A stretch of 64,000 nt of DNA. Source: Apostichopus japonicus (taxonomy: Eukaryota > Echinodermata > Holothuroidea > Aspidochirotida > Stichopodidae). A program made the translations under genes and the position numbers. Below the pieces are notes generated by a model. It searched no databases, had not been told where the DNA came from, and saw only the letters and a list, made by a program, of their open reading frames with translations. Location: the NCBI RefSeq assembly GCF_037975245.1, contig NC_092566.1:16775001-16839000 (forward strand). Direction: 5' to 3'. Positions 49,115 to 62,200 of this stretch are shown piece after piece (the first letter of the stretch is position 1; every line of letters begins with the position of its first letter).

Positions 49115-52100
49115 CTAGTATGGTGTGTCCGGGCGTGTTTCAAGCCAGTCCTTAACTTGAGGGATTTTCTTCATCCTTTCCATATGAGCTGCTAGTTTCG
49201 GGAAATCCTTCGGGTCATAGTTGGATGGATAATGGGTACGAACCGTTACATCAATAAAGGCGAATACATAAAAATCCGCCATTGAAATCTGCGAGAAAAT
49301 AAACCAAATGGGGGAGACAAGAATATGTTTAGAAAATGTTGCACAAGAAATGAAAAAGTCCAAAATTTTATCGACATTAAAGATCCACCTTTATTCTTAC
49401 ATTTTAAGTCTTTTTTCTTTCTGAAGGGAGAAGGGTGAAGGGAGGTGGAGGGGTGGGGAGGGGGAGGGGTAAGAGAAGGGATGCAATCAAATATGGATGA
49501 AAGGTGCATCGGAAACGGTTCCCAGATCTGTCGAGGGTGTTTACAAAGGAGCTATCAGCAAATATAACGAAATTCATGTCACAACTTACTGTTTGACTTT
49601 TATTCCCAAACAGAATATGTTTTCATTTCTGTGCAAATATTATTCATGAGGTCAAGTTTAAGTCTGTACCTTTTCTCCTACAAAGAAGTTGTTTCCGTCG
49701 TTGTTTTCTTTCAGCAAAGTTTCCAGAATTCCATATATTTTTGGTATTTTCTCCTCAACGTATCTTTTCTTCAAGGTGGCCTGGAAAGAATTAAACAAAT
49801 TGTTACGGTAACACTGTTATGGATTCGTTTAATAATCCTATAATCAGATGAGATTGTCAGCGTTCAATATTCCTTGCATTAAACAGAGGCGTGCAGGAAC
49901 CCCGTTTGGGAATGGCAGGTGGGGGGTATCTCACTCTTTCTCGTATAGTTAAAAAAGAGCACAGAATATATCTTTTTGTGCTTGAAAATCGATGAAACGG
50001 AAGAAAATCATCTGAAATCATCAGCAGACAACTTCACCCCAGACTGGACGTCAGCCCCCTGGCGGCTCCTGCACCTTCGTAAATAACAGTGAACTCTCCC
50101 CCCCCCCCGCCCCCCCCCCAACCTCTCCATCTCAATCAGGAAGTCCGTCTTTCGCCTCTAGTATATATACATCCATAGTACGATCCTCTATAAGGAATGC
50201 TGCATTTTATTCCATTTTCAGAGCTTTGTTCGCTTAAATTATACAGAGGGAGGGGTATTTGTACACCACGCCCACACCCGTCATCATCCTTGAGAGTAAA
50301 ACAAGAAAAATCGAAAATACTGCGACTTCCCCGGCTATGGCCCCTGTACCTATGGCGGCTCTAACACCTTGGCCAATAACAGGTTAATGTTCGCTCTTCT
50401 TTTCTCCATTCCCCCACAATCCCCCCCCCCCCCACAACCCCATCGGAAATATCCCGTCCCACGCCTCTGGTATACATTTAACGAAAGATAGACTGTAATA
50501 ATTGCTGATTCCCGTTTTAACTGACCTTGACCTCGTCACTGTCGTGCGGTTGCCAAAGTCGATCGATATCATGTTCATAATCAACGATATTTTCGCAAAT
50601 GGAGTCGATACGAGTTGATTCCCAGTTGTTGCTGCCATAAAATCCTTCGAAATATAATAAGAAACATCGAAATAATGCGACAATAAAACGTTGAGAGTGT
50701 TGTGATAAAAAGTAAAGTTTGCTATGAAATGACAAACTATTTACGTATAACATCCCGCAAAACGTGAAAATATTGCAAATATTTCCGACATCAAACATCA
50801 AACTTTCGAGAATTATGTAATTTTGATATCAGGAGAGAAAGAAACGTCAACACGTCATTATTTACTGACAAAGAGCAAGGTTGACCCAACAACCGTCTCT
50901 CTGTCCTTTCCCAATAGATAACAATCTATGGGATACCCCCTTATTCCGGCCTCTCCCCACCCCAAACCCCACCCCCCCCCCCAGAAGTGATGTCCCTGAT
51001 GTATCCCTTGCATAGTCTATTCTAATTATACTTCTTCAAATGAGGTAAACAATACCTTACCGGTGGCACATAATTCTGTAAACAGTTTCCAAAACTGACC
51101 AAAAAGTTGTATGCGGAAATGCAGAATTGCTTGCCGACTAGGAATTGTTATGATAATTTGTCAGTAAAAGTATGAAGCGGTTACTGTGGCGATCTTACCT
51201 GCTTCTCGCGCAATGTATCGACAGATTGCGAGTGATTGTATAATCCTTTTACCATTCACTTCAAGAACCGGTACCATTCCATGCAGAATAGCTGAAAAGA
51301 AGCATATAAAAGTTTCATTCATACTGAAATATTTCGGCTCGGATGGTTCCTGGGACTTGCTTGGGATAACATTGACAAATGACTACGAAGGCCAGTGGAA
51401 ATTTGAGTGAATTACAACATTAATGTTACACTAATGATTTAGGAATGCCGCAATTATGAGTTTGGATAACGATCAGTCCCGGGGACGGATTTACCGTCGG
51501 ACCAGATGGGCTCGGGCCCATGCATGGCCTCCGATCTATCTATACACGGGGACCACCAACATTAGAAGGCCAATAAATGCAAAAGAAAAAACGGGATACG
51601 GGAGCAAATTGTGGCCTATTAAACAGAGTATCATTAAATAAAAGATTCTTCTCTTCCCTCATCATATTACTTTTCAATTTCTGGACGAGCGTCACCCACC
51701 CCCCCCCCCCCACACACACACAAAAGAGAAATTCGTCCTTGCATCTGGGTGCCACAAGGTTGTGTCAAATAAGCACTTTTGTTTTGGTTTTATTTGGGGA
51801 TGAAAAGGGGGGCGGGAGGTACCACCCTCTTTCTAGATCCGCGCTTCGTTACCGTAGTCGCATTTGTCTACCAGTATTGAATGTACGCATATAGCTTCCA
51901 GTCTGGCAACGAACCCAATACATTGCGCTACTGACCCCCCCCCCCCACCGCAACAACCCCACCCCTCCCACCTCTCATCTTAACTGTATGAGCTGTAGGC
52001 CTACTAAATAAAGTATATACTTACTCTTTTGGAATTCCGGCCACTGTTCTTCCGATATTCTAAAGTCTTCAAATTCAATGCCAGCAGTTTTAAACATCAG

Positions 52101-52157
52101 TCTTGGGCATTCGCCACGACTCATCATGTCGAAATATATTAGTTTGTAGGTTGCCAT
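49115..52157 (-). CDS. Sigma-class / HPGDS-like glutathione S-transferase 2
   Basis: Five exons: 52025-52157, 51199-51291, 50526-50644, 49670-49780, 49115-49288, 209 residues. The start MATYKLIYFD is at the position usual for the family. Catalytic-type Tyr8, Arg14, Trp (EEQWPEF), VPVLEVNG and IIQSLAI (Gln-Ser pair) are present. The C-terminal domain begins GFYGSNNWE and ends LETRPDTPY. Residues 10-13 (DMMS) replace the NLRG-type stretch of canonical sigma GSTs. It differs from GST3 at only six residues. All junctions are GT/AG with phases 1, 1, 0, 0, the same as the other cluster members. Confidence 0.92.
49884..50469. mobile_element. Candidate DNA-transposon remnant in GST2 intron 3
   Basis: The ends CAGAGGCGTG and CACGCCTCTG are inverse complements over 10 bp, and G and C runs lie inside. 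The corresponding copy at about 54694-55244 in GST3 shows it inserted before the segmental duplication. The flanks give no clear target duplication. Confidence 0.45.
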
Positions 52158-53005
52158 GCTCTTTAAGACTATAATATATGTAATTTTCAACTTTCCAAGT
52201 CAGTCTCAATGCGCTGTGGAATTAATAGCGTCGAGTGCGGGCTCCTTGAGTGCAGTGCATGCATTCAGACGGTGAGCTAGCTTATGTGTAACGGTAAACA
52301 GTATAAAGTACCAACAGATAAGATTGTTTTCCCTTTTTCTTATCTTTTTTTCAGGCGACACATAGATTGTGCTTATTCATCGTGACGTCTCTATACTATC
52401 TGCAGCGAGCTGAGATGAATTGCACGTTCAAGTTTCTGCAAACCACTTACTCACGTGAGGGAACATATAGGACACTTCACGGTCCACATAAATCTTCCGT
52501 AGACTACTGATTGAGTTCGTGCACGTGATGTAAATCATCTAACCGAGCGTTCCCTGGTAGCCGACTGTGATAAATGAACTCGTATATACATGAACTTACA
52601 TTGGGTTTTCACCAAGCGACATTCATTTTGAACCTGAACATTAGAAAACTGTTAAAATTACACCGTGTAGGGACGCCTCCAATAATACTTCTAGGAGGCT
52701 TCAATTCCCCAGAAAAAAATCATGTGGATCAGCTCCCACCCCCCCCTTCCTCAGTGACACACATTACAACCAATTCCCAGTAAATGTAAAGTACACACAT
52801 ACGTAACATCTCTATTTACATTACAACCTAAACACAGTCGAAAACGTCTTCAACACTGTTTTAAAACTAAAGATACAGCAGCACCATTTTGCAGCTATAG
52901 GTACCCTCTAGTTTAGCACATTCCCCCATACCCTTCTCCTTAGGACCTACATCTTATTCCCGCCCCCCCCCCCCCCAAAAAAAGGGGCAAAAAAAAAGGC
53001 AAAGT

Positions 53006-56000
53006 TGATGTAAAATTATATTTTTCTTTGATTCAACAAACAGTCAATATTACTCTAAAGTGGATACCAAATTATCCTTGTAATAATGAAACCCAAAATT
53101 CCAGTTGTATATACTCTTCTCAGAACTCGGCAACAATTAAAGCAACAATAAATAAAACCTGAACATATAACGGAATAACTTGAACCCAACCACAGTTTGC
53201 GTGGTGACAAGTTCATTATCAGAGCGTCAGTGACGCAAAACTGTGTTGTGGGCTCTCAATTATAGAAAGTCTGTATAATCATATTGCACGAGAAATTGCA
53301 GGTGCATGCCATGTAAAGGAAAATCTGTTGGCACGTTTGTTTTCATCACGTAGGTTGTGAAACAAATACTCCAAAAAACGTATTTTAGTTGATTTTAATC
53401 GTTCGGTGCGAGACTCCTCGCAAACAAGCAAAATATCGCCAAGGTCATAAAAAAGGCTTTGTATGGTGTACAGCTGCTGATGCAAATTTTTATTTTAGCA
53501 ATTGCGTCCAAGAAGGACCAGAAAATGCTTCACAAAGCTTTCCAATGGTTTGGTCTAATGGACCCCTGTCGACCCATATAGTTGCAAATGAACTCATCAG
53601 GCGCTTTAACGGTGGACTTCACGCCACATGAATGCAAACATGTAATGGGCGTTGCGTGACTAAACTGGCGACACGTTTGGCATACTGAATATTCAGTGTT
53701 CTCCTGTTACTAAGGCTGACTCCTGCCGCATCCCGGCCTTCGAGCCCCAATTTCAAACCGGTATTGGCCGCCCTGCTAACGCAACTTGCTTTCGAATGAT
53801 TTAATGAGTTTGATGATTTTAATGTGAAAACTAATTTAAGCGTAGTAATAAAAGCGACACAAACTAGGCCTTGCGAAGGAAAACACTGTGACTGCTTTAT
53901 ACATGCTACTTAATGTCATTTCAATTCAACTTTCTAGTATGGTGTGTCCGGGCGTGTTTCCAGCCAGTCCTTAACTTGAGGAATTTTCTTCATCCTTTCC
54001 ATATGAGCTGCTAGTTTCGGGAAATCCTTCGGGTCATAATTGGATGGATAATGGGTACGAACCGTTCCATCAATAAAGGCGAATACATAGAAATCCGCCA
54101 TTGAAATCTGCGGGAACATAAACAAAATGGGGGAGACAAGAATGGTTATAAAATGTTGTTAAAAGAAATGAAAAAGTCCAAAATTTTATCGACATTAAAG
54201 ATCCACCTTTATTCTTACATTTTAAGTCTTTTTTTTCTGGAATAGAGAAGGGAGGTGTTGGGAAGGGCGGGGGTGAGATAAGGGTGGATGCAATTAAACA
54301 TGGAAGAAAGGTGCATCGGAAACGGTTCCTAGATCTGTCAAGGGTGTTGTCAAAGACACTTTAAGCCAATATAACAAAATTCATGTCATAACTTATGGTT
54401 TGACTTTCATTCCCACACATAATATGTTTTCATTTCTGTGCAAATATTATTCATGAGGTAAATTTTAAGTCTGTACCTTTTCTCCTACAAAGAAGTTGTT
54501 TCCGTCGTTGTTTTCTTTCAGCAAAGTTTCCAGAATTCCATATATTTTTGGTATTTTCTCCTCAACGTATCTTTTCTTCAAGGTCGCCTGGAAAGAATTA
54601 AACATATTTTTGTTACTGTAACACTGTTATGGATTCGTTTAATAATCCTATAATCAGATGAGATTGTCAGCGTTTAATATTCCTTGCATTAAACAGAGGT
54701 GTGCAGGAACCGTTGGGAATGGCAGGTTGGGGGGGGGGGGGGTATCCCACTCTTTCTCGTATACTAAAAAGAGCACAGAATATATCTTTTTGTGCTTGGA
54801 ATTCGATAAAACGGAAGAAAATTATCTTAAATCATCAGCAGACAACTTCGCCCAGACTGGACGTCTGCCCCATTGCGGCACCTTCTTAAACAGTGTACCC
54901 CCACCCCTATCCATCTCAATCAGGAATCCCGTCTTTCGCCTCTGGTATAATACATCCATATTACGATCCTCTAAGGAATGCTGCATTTTATTCCATTTTC
55001 AGAGCTTTATACGCTTAAATTATACAGAGGGAGGGGTATTCGTATACTACGCCCCCACCAGGCCCTCATCCTCCTTGAGAGTAAAACAAGATAAAACCGA
55101 AAAGACTGCGACTTCCCTGGCTTAGGCCCCTATGCCCATGTCGGCTCTAACACCTTGGCCATGCAATAACATGTTACATGCTCACTCTACTAGTCCCCCC
55201 CCCCACCCTTCAACCACATCGGAAATATCCCGTCCTACACGTCTGGTATACATTTAACGTATGATAGACTGTAAGAATGGTTAATTCCCGTTTAAATTAC
55301 CTTGATCTCGTCGCTGTCGTGCGGTTGCCAAAGTCGATCGACATCATGTTCATAATCAACGATATTTTCGCAAATGGAGTCGATACGAGTTGATTCCCAG
55401 TTGTTACTGCCATAAAATCCTTCGAAATATAATAAGAACAACGAAAGTGCGACAATAAAACGTTGAGAGTTTTGTGATAAAACGTGGAAATTGAAAGTTT
55501 AAAAAGTTTGCGATGAAATGACAAAACATTCAGATATAACATCCCAATTTCCGCAAAACGTGAAAATGTTGCAAGTATATGTCCGACATGAAACATCAAA
55601 CTCTCGAGAATTATGTAATTTTAATATCTGGAGAGAAAGAAACGTCAACACGTCATTATTTACTGACAAAGAGCAAGGTTGACCCAACAATCGTCCCTCT
55701 GGTAGCCTTTCCCAATAGATAATACTGTATGGGGTACCCCCCTTATCTCCCAACCCCCCCCCACCCCAGAAGTGATGTCCCTGATGCATCCCTTGCATAT
55801 AGTCTATTCTAATTATATTTCTCCCAATGCGGCAAACAATACCTTACGGGTATTGTTGTATCCAGAAATGTAGACTTACTGCAAAGATTGTAATGATAAT
55901 TTTGTCAGTTAAAGTATGAAGCGGTTACTGTGGCGATCTTACCTGCTTCTCGCGCAATGTATCGACAGATTGCGAGTGATTGTATAATCCTTTTACCATT

Positions 56001-57640
56001 CACTTCAAGAACCGGTACCATGCCATGCAGAATAGCTGAAAAGAAGCATATAGAAGGTTCATTCATACTGAAATACTTCGACTCTGATGGTCCCTGGGAC
56101 TTGTTGACAGATGAATACAAAGTCCAGTAGAATTTGAGTGAATAACAATATTAATGTTACACTAATGATTTTAGGAATGCCGCAATCATGATTTTGGATA
56201 ACGTTCAGGCCCGGGCACGGACATACCGTCGGAACATATGGGCTCGGGCCCATGCATGGCCTCCGATCAATCTATACACGGGGACCAACAACATTAGAAG
56301 GCAAATAAATGCAAAAGAAAAACGGGATACGGGAGCAAATTGTGACCTATTAAACAGAGTATCATTAAATAAAAGATTCTTCTCTTCCCTCATCATATTA
56401 CTTTTCAATTTCTGGACGAGCGTCACCCACCCCCCCCCCCCCCACACACACAAAAGAGAAATTCGTCCTTGCATCTGGGTGCCACAAGGTTGTGTCAATA
56501 ACCACTTTTGTTTTGTTTGGGGGTGAAAAGGGGGGGGTACCACCCCTCTTTCTGGATCTGCGCTTGGTCACCGTAGTAGCATTTATCTACCAGTATTGAA
56601 TGTACACATATAGCTTCCAGTCTGGCAACGAACCCAATACATTGCGCTACTGACCCCCCCCCCCCCCCTTACCGCACAAAACCCACCCTCCCTGTATGAA
56701 CTATAGTAAAAAAAAAGTACATACTTACTCTTTTGGAATTCTGGCCACTGTTCTTCCGATATTCTAAAGTCTTCAAATTCAATTCCAGCAGTTTTAAACA
56801 TCAGTCTTGGGCATTCGCCACGACTCAACGCGTCTAAATATATTAGTTTGTAGGTTGCCATGCTCTCTCTTCACGACAAATATATGTAATTTGCAAACTT
56901 TCCGAGTCAGTCTCAATGCGCTGTGGAATTAATAGCGTTGAGTGCTGGCTACTTGAGTGTGCAGTGCATGCATTCAGACAGTGAGCTAGCTTATGTGCAA
57001 CGGTAAACAGTATAAAGTACCAACAGATAAGATTGTTTTTTTCTTATCTCTTTCAGGCGACACATAGATTGTGCTTATTCATTGTGACGTCTCTATACTA
57101 TCTGCAGCGAGCTGAGGTGACTTGTACGTTCAAGTTTCTACAAATTACTTATTCACCCGGCGGGAACAGCCTATAAGACATAAATATTCCGTAGACTACT
57201 GATTGGATTCGTGCACGTGATATAAATCATCTAACCCCGCGCTTTCTGGTGGATTCCTATTGCCGACTGTGATAAAGGAACGCTTGTGTGAACGTACATA
57301 TTTGGTTTTCACCAAGCGACATCCATTTTGAGCCTGAACATTAGAAACTGTTGTAAGGTACACTGTAGGGGCGCAAGAATACTTCTAGGAGGCTTCAATT
57401 CCCCAGAATTAAATCGCGGGCATCATCCCCACCCCCCTTCCCCAATGACACACATTACAACCAATTCCCAGTAAATGTAAAGTACGCACATACGTAGCAT
57501 CTCTATTTACATTACAGTCGAAAACTTCTTCAACACTGTTTTAAAAAATAAATATACAGCATCACCATTTTGCAGCTAGGCACCCTCTATTTAAGCACAT
57601 CTTCTATACCCTTCTCCTCAGAACATACACCTTATCACTC
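53006..57640. repeat. Tandem segmental duplication, unit 2 (about 4.6 kb)
   Basis: Direct repeat of 48190-52970 in the same orientation, separated by only about 35 bp. It carries GST3. Confidence 0.85.
53934..56861 (-). CDS. Sigma-class / HPGDS-like glutathione S-transferase 3
   Basis: Five exons: 56729-56861, 55943-56035, 55301-55419, 54477-54587, 53934-54107, 209 residues. Exon lengths are identical to GST2. The start is MATYKLIYLDALSRGE: Tyr8 and Arg14 are kept, but positions 9, 11 and 12 differ from GST2 (Phe, Met, Met become Leu, Ala, Leu). Other differences from GST2 are Ile to Val and Val to Ile in exon 3 and Val to Gly in exon 5 (FIDGTV). No frameshift or stop is present, so the copy looks functional. 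Confidence 0.92.
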
Positions 57641-58643
57641 CTACATGGGGGGGGGGGTGGGCTTGGCCCTGATAAGATTCTACTTTTCACGCGTTAATGA
57701 AGCAATGGGGCAATTTAAAAGTAGTGGTCCTTTCTTTGCCACAAGTAAACGGAAATGCAGATTATAAAGAGCAGAGATACATTCTGTGCAAGTAATTCCA
57801 GAAAGGGTCTTTGTTGAAAGCAAATTCTCAGGTAAACAGTTAATCATCATCACTCATATTCTTTGTGTATCAAGCTAAATATTAATTTCAAATGTTTGCA
57901 TATATTACAATGACTTTGACAAACTAAATGCTATGCTATTAGAAATACTTTTATATCTGATTAAGAATTTTAAGTTCACTGATCAATAATCATGATATGC
58001 ACACACAAAAACAACACGGTTGTTTGTATGAATGTAATGTGACAAACCTAATATTGATTCAACCTGTGGTTGTTGAGATATCATGTTTGCAAGCTGTTTT
58101 GACAGTTTTCCAGAAAATCCCACTCATCATGAATATTAATGAGGTAAAAATTGCACTTGCAAAGAAATGTATATGTAGTTACATGATCATGCGAAGTATA
58201 AAGTAAATCGGACCTAGGGTTGAAAAGATATTGACATTTTCAGAATTTTACGTTTTAAAGCCCCGCCCACTCATTAATATGCATGCAAAAATGCCATACA
58301 TTAACTTTGCAATACAATGAACGTCGGACATTGGAATTTCCAGGGGTTCACTTCTTTGTCGGACTATTATCAGGAACAAATAGAAAGTAAGAACGTCCAG
58401 TAGCAAATAAAGTTAATAAAGAAACAAACGAATCACATTCCGAATACAAAGTTTTTATTGTTAATATTTCCGAACGTAACACAAATTATACTTTAAGTTA
58501 CGATTTCAGATAAGATTAACGAGGAAAGACAGAGCATATGGTGACCCGTAAAATGATAAACAGAATATGTCAACAACGGTTCAATACTTTTCTATAAAAA
58601 AAGTCTCAAATGTGGTGAGTCTCATGATATAAAATGAGTTATA
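57641..58643. other. Intergenic between GST3 and GST4
   Basis: AT-rich. A repeat-like stretch at about 58010-58290 ends in GCCCCGCCCACTCATTAATA, which looks like dispersed repeat sequence; I have only one copy here. No exon seen. Confidence 0.4.
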
Positions 58644-58923
58644 CAGGCGTGTAGCCAAGGGCGGGGGGGGGGGGGGAAGCCGCCCCCTTGAGCATAAAAT
58701 TTTTTATTTTAATGTTTTTATGATATCGCTATAGTATTTTCAAAAATAGAAAATGCTAAGATGCAACTTGCAAGGCCTGGGAAGTGCCATTTCCAGCGAT
58801 CTGGGAGGCATTTTCAGCCAAAATTTTATTGTACGCTTCGCGCCAACTCACGGTGGCGCTACGCTTAGATAGTTTGCGATACAGTTTCGCCCCTCCCTTG
58901 GCAAATTCCTGGCTACGCGCCTG
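58644..58923 (-). mobile_element. hAT-like MITE, family B, with 8-bp TSD
   Basis: Reverse copy of the family. CAGGCGTGTAGCC starts at 58644 and GGCTACGCGCCTG ends at 58923. The flanks GAGTTATA (58636-58643) and GAGTTAAA (58924-58931) match at 7 of 8. Downstream of GST4. Confidence 0.82.
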
Positions 58924-59216
58924 GAGTTAAACAATCTCAATTCGCATCAATGTCGTTCGTTCTTCATTTAAGAAAGAACTTAAGAAACAAAACCGCATGC
59001 TATAACCTTGAACTTTTCAGAAGTCACAAAATATTGAAAAAAAAAAAATCTTACTTTAAATTTCGGGTTTCGTGTATCTCAAAACTTTAAGGTGAAAGGA
59101 AAATACCCCCTCCCTTCAACCCCCCCCCACCCCAATATCTTCGGTGTACAGAAAACTCAAGGAGATGAGAAATAATACAACACATTAATTCACTATATGA
59201 TACTGTATGTACCTCT

Positions 59217-62200
59217 CTAGAAAGCGGTATTCGGTCGTTTTTCAAGCCAGGCCTTAATTTGTGGGATATCTTTCATTCTTTTCACATGAGATGCTAGTTT
59301 CGGGAAGTCCTTTGGATCATAGTCCGAAGGGAAATGTGTTCGAAGTGTCACATCGATAAACACAAAAACATGGAAATCTGCCAGTGAAATCTGTTAACAG
59401 AAGAAGAGAAAATAGAATTTCGATTTTATTGGAAAGCGCTTTACAAATAGCACATATTATTATTATTATTTTTATTATTATTATTATTATTTTAATTATT
59501 ATTATTTCTATTATTATTATTATTATTTTTATTATAAGTTGATTGTAAGCATTGAAAGCAAACATGACCATTATAAGAATTATTCAATCGTCCTGAAGGA
59601 AAGTACGTTTCTTTACAGAAACTAAATAATCACACTTGGAGAAACGCTGATTAGGACGGTCGATTAAATGGGCGAGGTATAAAACTTGAAGTATATGCAG
59701 TCACTTTGGTTCTACACGGCACACGCAGGTAATTACAGGCAAATGCATTGATATTGGGACCAAAATAACCATGTGATATAATTTTTACGTAACGAGCTCG
59801 AATGAGAAATTTGTGAGCAGCATTGTATGGGTGCTTGTAAGTATATACCTTATCTCCAACAAAGAACGCGTTTCCGTCCTTGTTTTCCTTCAACATGGTT
59901 TCGAGGATACCGTACACTTTCGGTATCTTCTTTTCGATGTACCTCTTCTTCACAGTAGCCTGCCAAGAAAAACGAGACGACCTTAAAGTAAGTGAAGACT
60001 CGCGCACAAAGAAACCTCTGATGCCGGTAATCCGACATGATTCCGGTAATCCGACCTAGTTTCGAATGAGGTGTAACAGAATTGTTAGACACCACCATCG
60101 ATCGCAGAAAATACACACACAGCTTGCTACCGTCGGTAATTAGACACTAGTGTACAGTCAATACATACAGCTACGGTCAATACCCCACAACATAGTGTAC
60201 ATAGCAGCGATAGACAACTCAGGTCTAGATAAAAGATAACAAGGTTTCACGTTTCATTACTGGCTGCATTTTGTAGCGACAAGAAGAAAACTTCACTTGC
60301 AAGCAACGGAAAGTTAAAAAAAAAAATTCAGAGGGTGGCACGCGGTTTGGGGCGAGTCTTTAATGCCTTTAATTTAAAGATCTGCTATATTGGCTCCAAT
60401 TATAGCACGCTATAGCTGGGAAAGTTTTCATTTTTTAATTATGCAATCGACCTGCCACGATCGTAAATCGACCTCAGAAATTTACAATTTGCCTGCATAG
60501 CTTCTTCACACCATTAGGCTATTTTGTGTAAACATTGTGTGGATTATGTTCATGTCTACAGTGTAGTTAATCATGTAGCATTCACACAAAGTCCCTTGTA
60601 GAAGAAAAATATGTGGCAGTCGTTGCAGACTCATTGGTAAAAAGAGGTCATTTTACGACCAAGGCAGCCGGGTCGATTACGTAATCTTAATAAACTTTGC
60701 CATGATAGTGTGCTATATAGTTGGGGTCTATACAGCAGACCTGGCGTATATAGGAAGCTATGGAAACGACAGGATACACCGCAAAGACATGGTAATTATT
60801 TATGTACTTCAATCGTTTTGTAATATGTTATGTTCAAGCCGTCACCCCTCCCACCACACCGGAAATATACGCAGTTGCACTCCTGACCATTAGATATGTA
60901 TGGTTTGCTATCAATCCAAAGATCTAAAAGTAATCTATCTTCACCTCAGCCATGTAAAACTGGAACAGGGGTTATGTACTGTGGTTAGAATAAACTGATA
61001 CATATATGATTCTAAAAGTATAAATAATGAAATAATTAAGGTGAACTTACCTTGGTCTCGTCGGTTTCGTCAGGCCGCCAGAGCCTATCAACATCATGTT
61101 CGTAGTCAACAATCGTTTCGCAAATAGAGTCGATACGAGCCGACTCCCAATTGCTACTGCCATAAAATCCTGCCCGAAAGAAACATGGTAAAAAATGAGA
61201 TGAAACTTCTAGAATAACCTGAATAATGGCGAAATTTTACTGAAAACCCCAATCTCTAAGGTTGATACGTGTTTTTTGTGATTTGAAGTCTCATTGAACA
61301 AAATGGTCCTGAATGTCCACAGTGCATAATTTCAACCGATGCAAAGCTCGGTTGCTGTTACATCATTTTGTGATTACAATCAGCCCGAACGAGAGAGAGA
61401 GAGAGAGGGGGGGGGGGTGGAGAGGGGGGGTCAGGGGAGATCCTGAGTGCATCATTTATACTATCGTCACGAATTTCAACCGATGCGAAGCTCCTGTTGT
61501 TGTTATATCATTTTGTGATTATATAATCAGCTTGAATGAGAGACACGGGGGGGGGGGGGGTATCAGGGGGTGTGAATCAGCATTTGGGTCTCCTTTACAG
61601 AAAATGAACTTAGAAATAAATAAAAAGGCCAAATAAATAGGCCAAATAAGTGAAACAGTTGAAGCAAATGTGGCGTGATGATGTCATACTTAGACTTGAT
61701 CAAGTCTCCAGCCTTGTGTGTTAAGGAACATTATATTTGTGATATCTCCTAAATGGAATCATATTTTTTCTTTCTGGGATAGTTGTTTGGGATAGTTCTA
61801 CGTGACAGTTATCTCTATCACATATAGACATCTCATGACGGTTGGATATTTGTCACCTTTAACGTCACCTGAACAAAATATAACGTTTGGTGGTGAGCAG
61901 AAGTTAAAGGCAGTCAGTATAGGCCCCAATTATAGCATGCTCTAATTGCTAGAAGTTTTCAAAAAATACATTCCTGGAGGTCTTTACTCTCCAAATTGTT
62001 CTCAGACATTGTTAAGGAACACACAATATGGCTGAATGTCCCAGTGAGGAATATTTCCTGGAAGGTTGTAATTAAAACAGTTTAAGAATTTTGACCCAAA
62101 GGAGACCATATTTAAATATCTAGCATATTTGGTGACAATACAGTATACCTTTTAAGGCTTCACCGCCTTACCAGCTTCCCTTGCGATGTATCGGCAGATG

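Larger units (their letters stand above)
48190..52970. repeat. Tandem segmental duplication, unit 1 (about 4.7 kb)
   Basis: Alignable with 53006-57640 by eye over its whole length, including both flanks, all five GST exons, introns and embedded repeat remnants. The left edge is set by the ATTCTATTTTTCTTTGATTC region. The right edge is set by the CACCATTTTGCAGCTA region and following C-rich sequence. Exons are almost identical; introns differ by many substitutions and indels. Confidence 0.85.

Noticed and set aside
51577-51894. ORFs in the GST2 and GST3 upstream introns (also 56188-56543)
   Set aside because: They are conserved between the two units only because the DNA was duplicated; there is no recognisable domain, and frames cross C runs and repeats.
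53389-53631. 80-residue plus-strand ORF downstream of GST3
   Set aside because: The matching sequence in unit 1 (about 48660-48840) does not keep the frame open, so it is unlikely to be coding.
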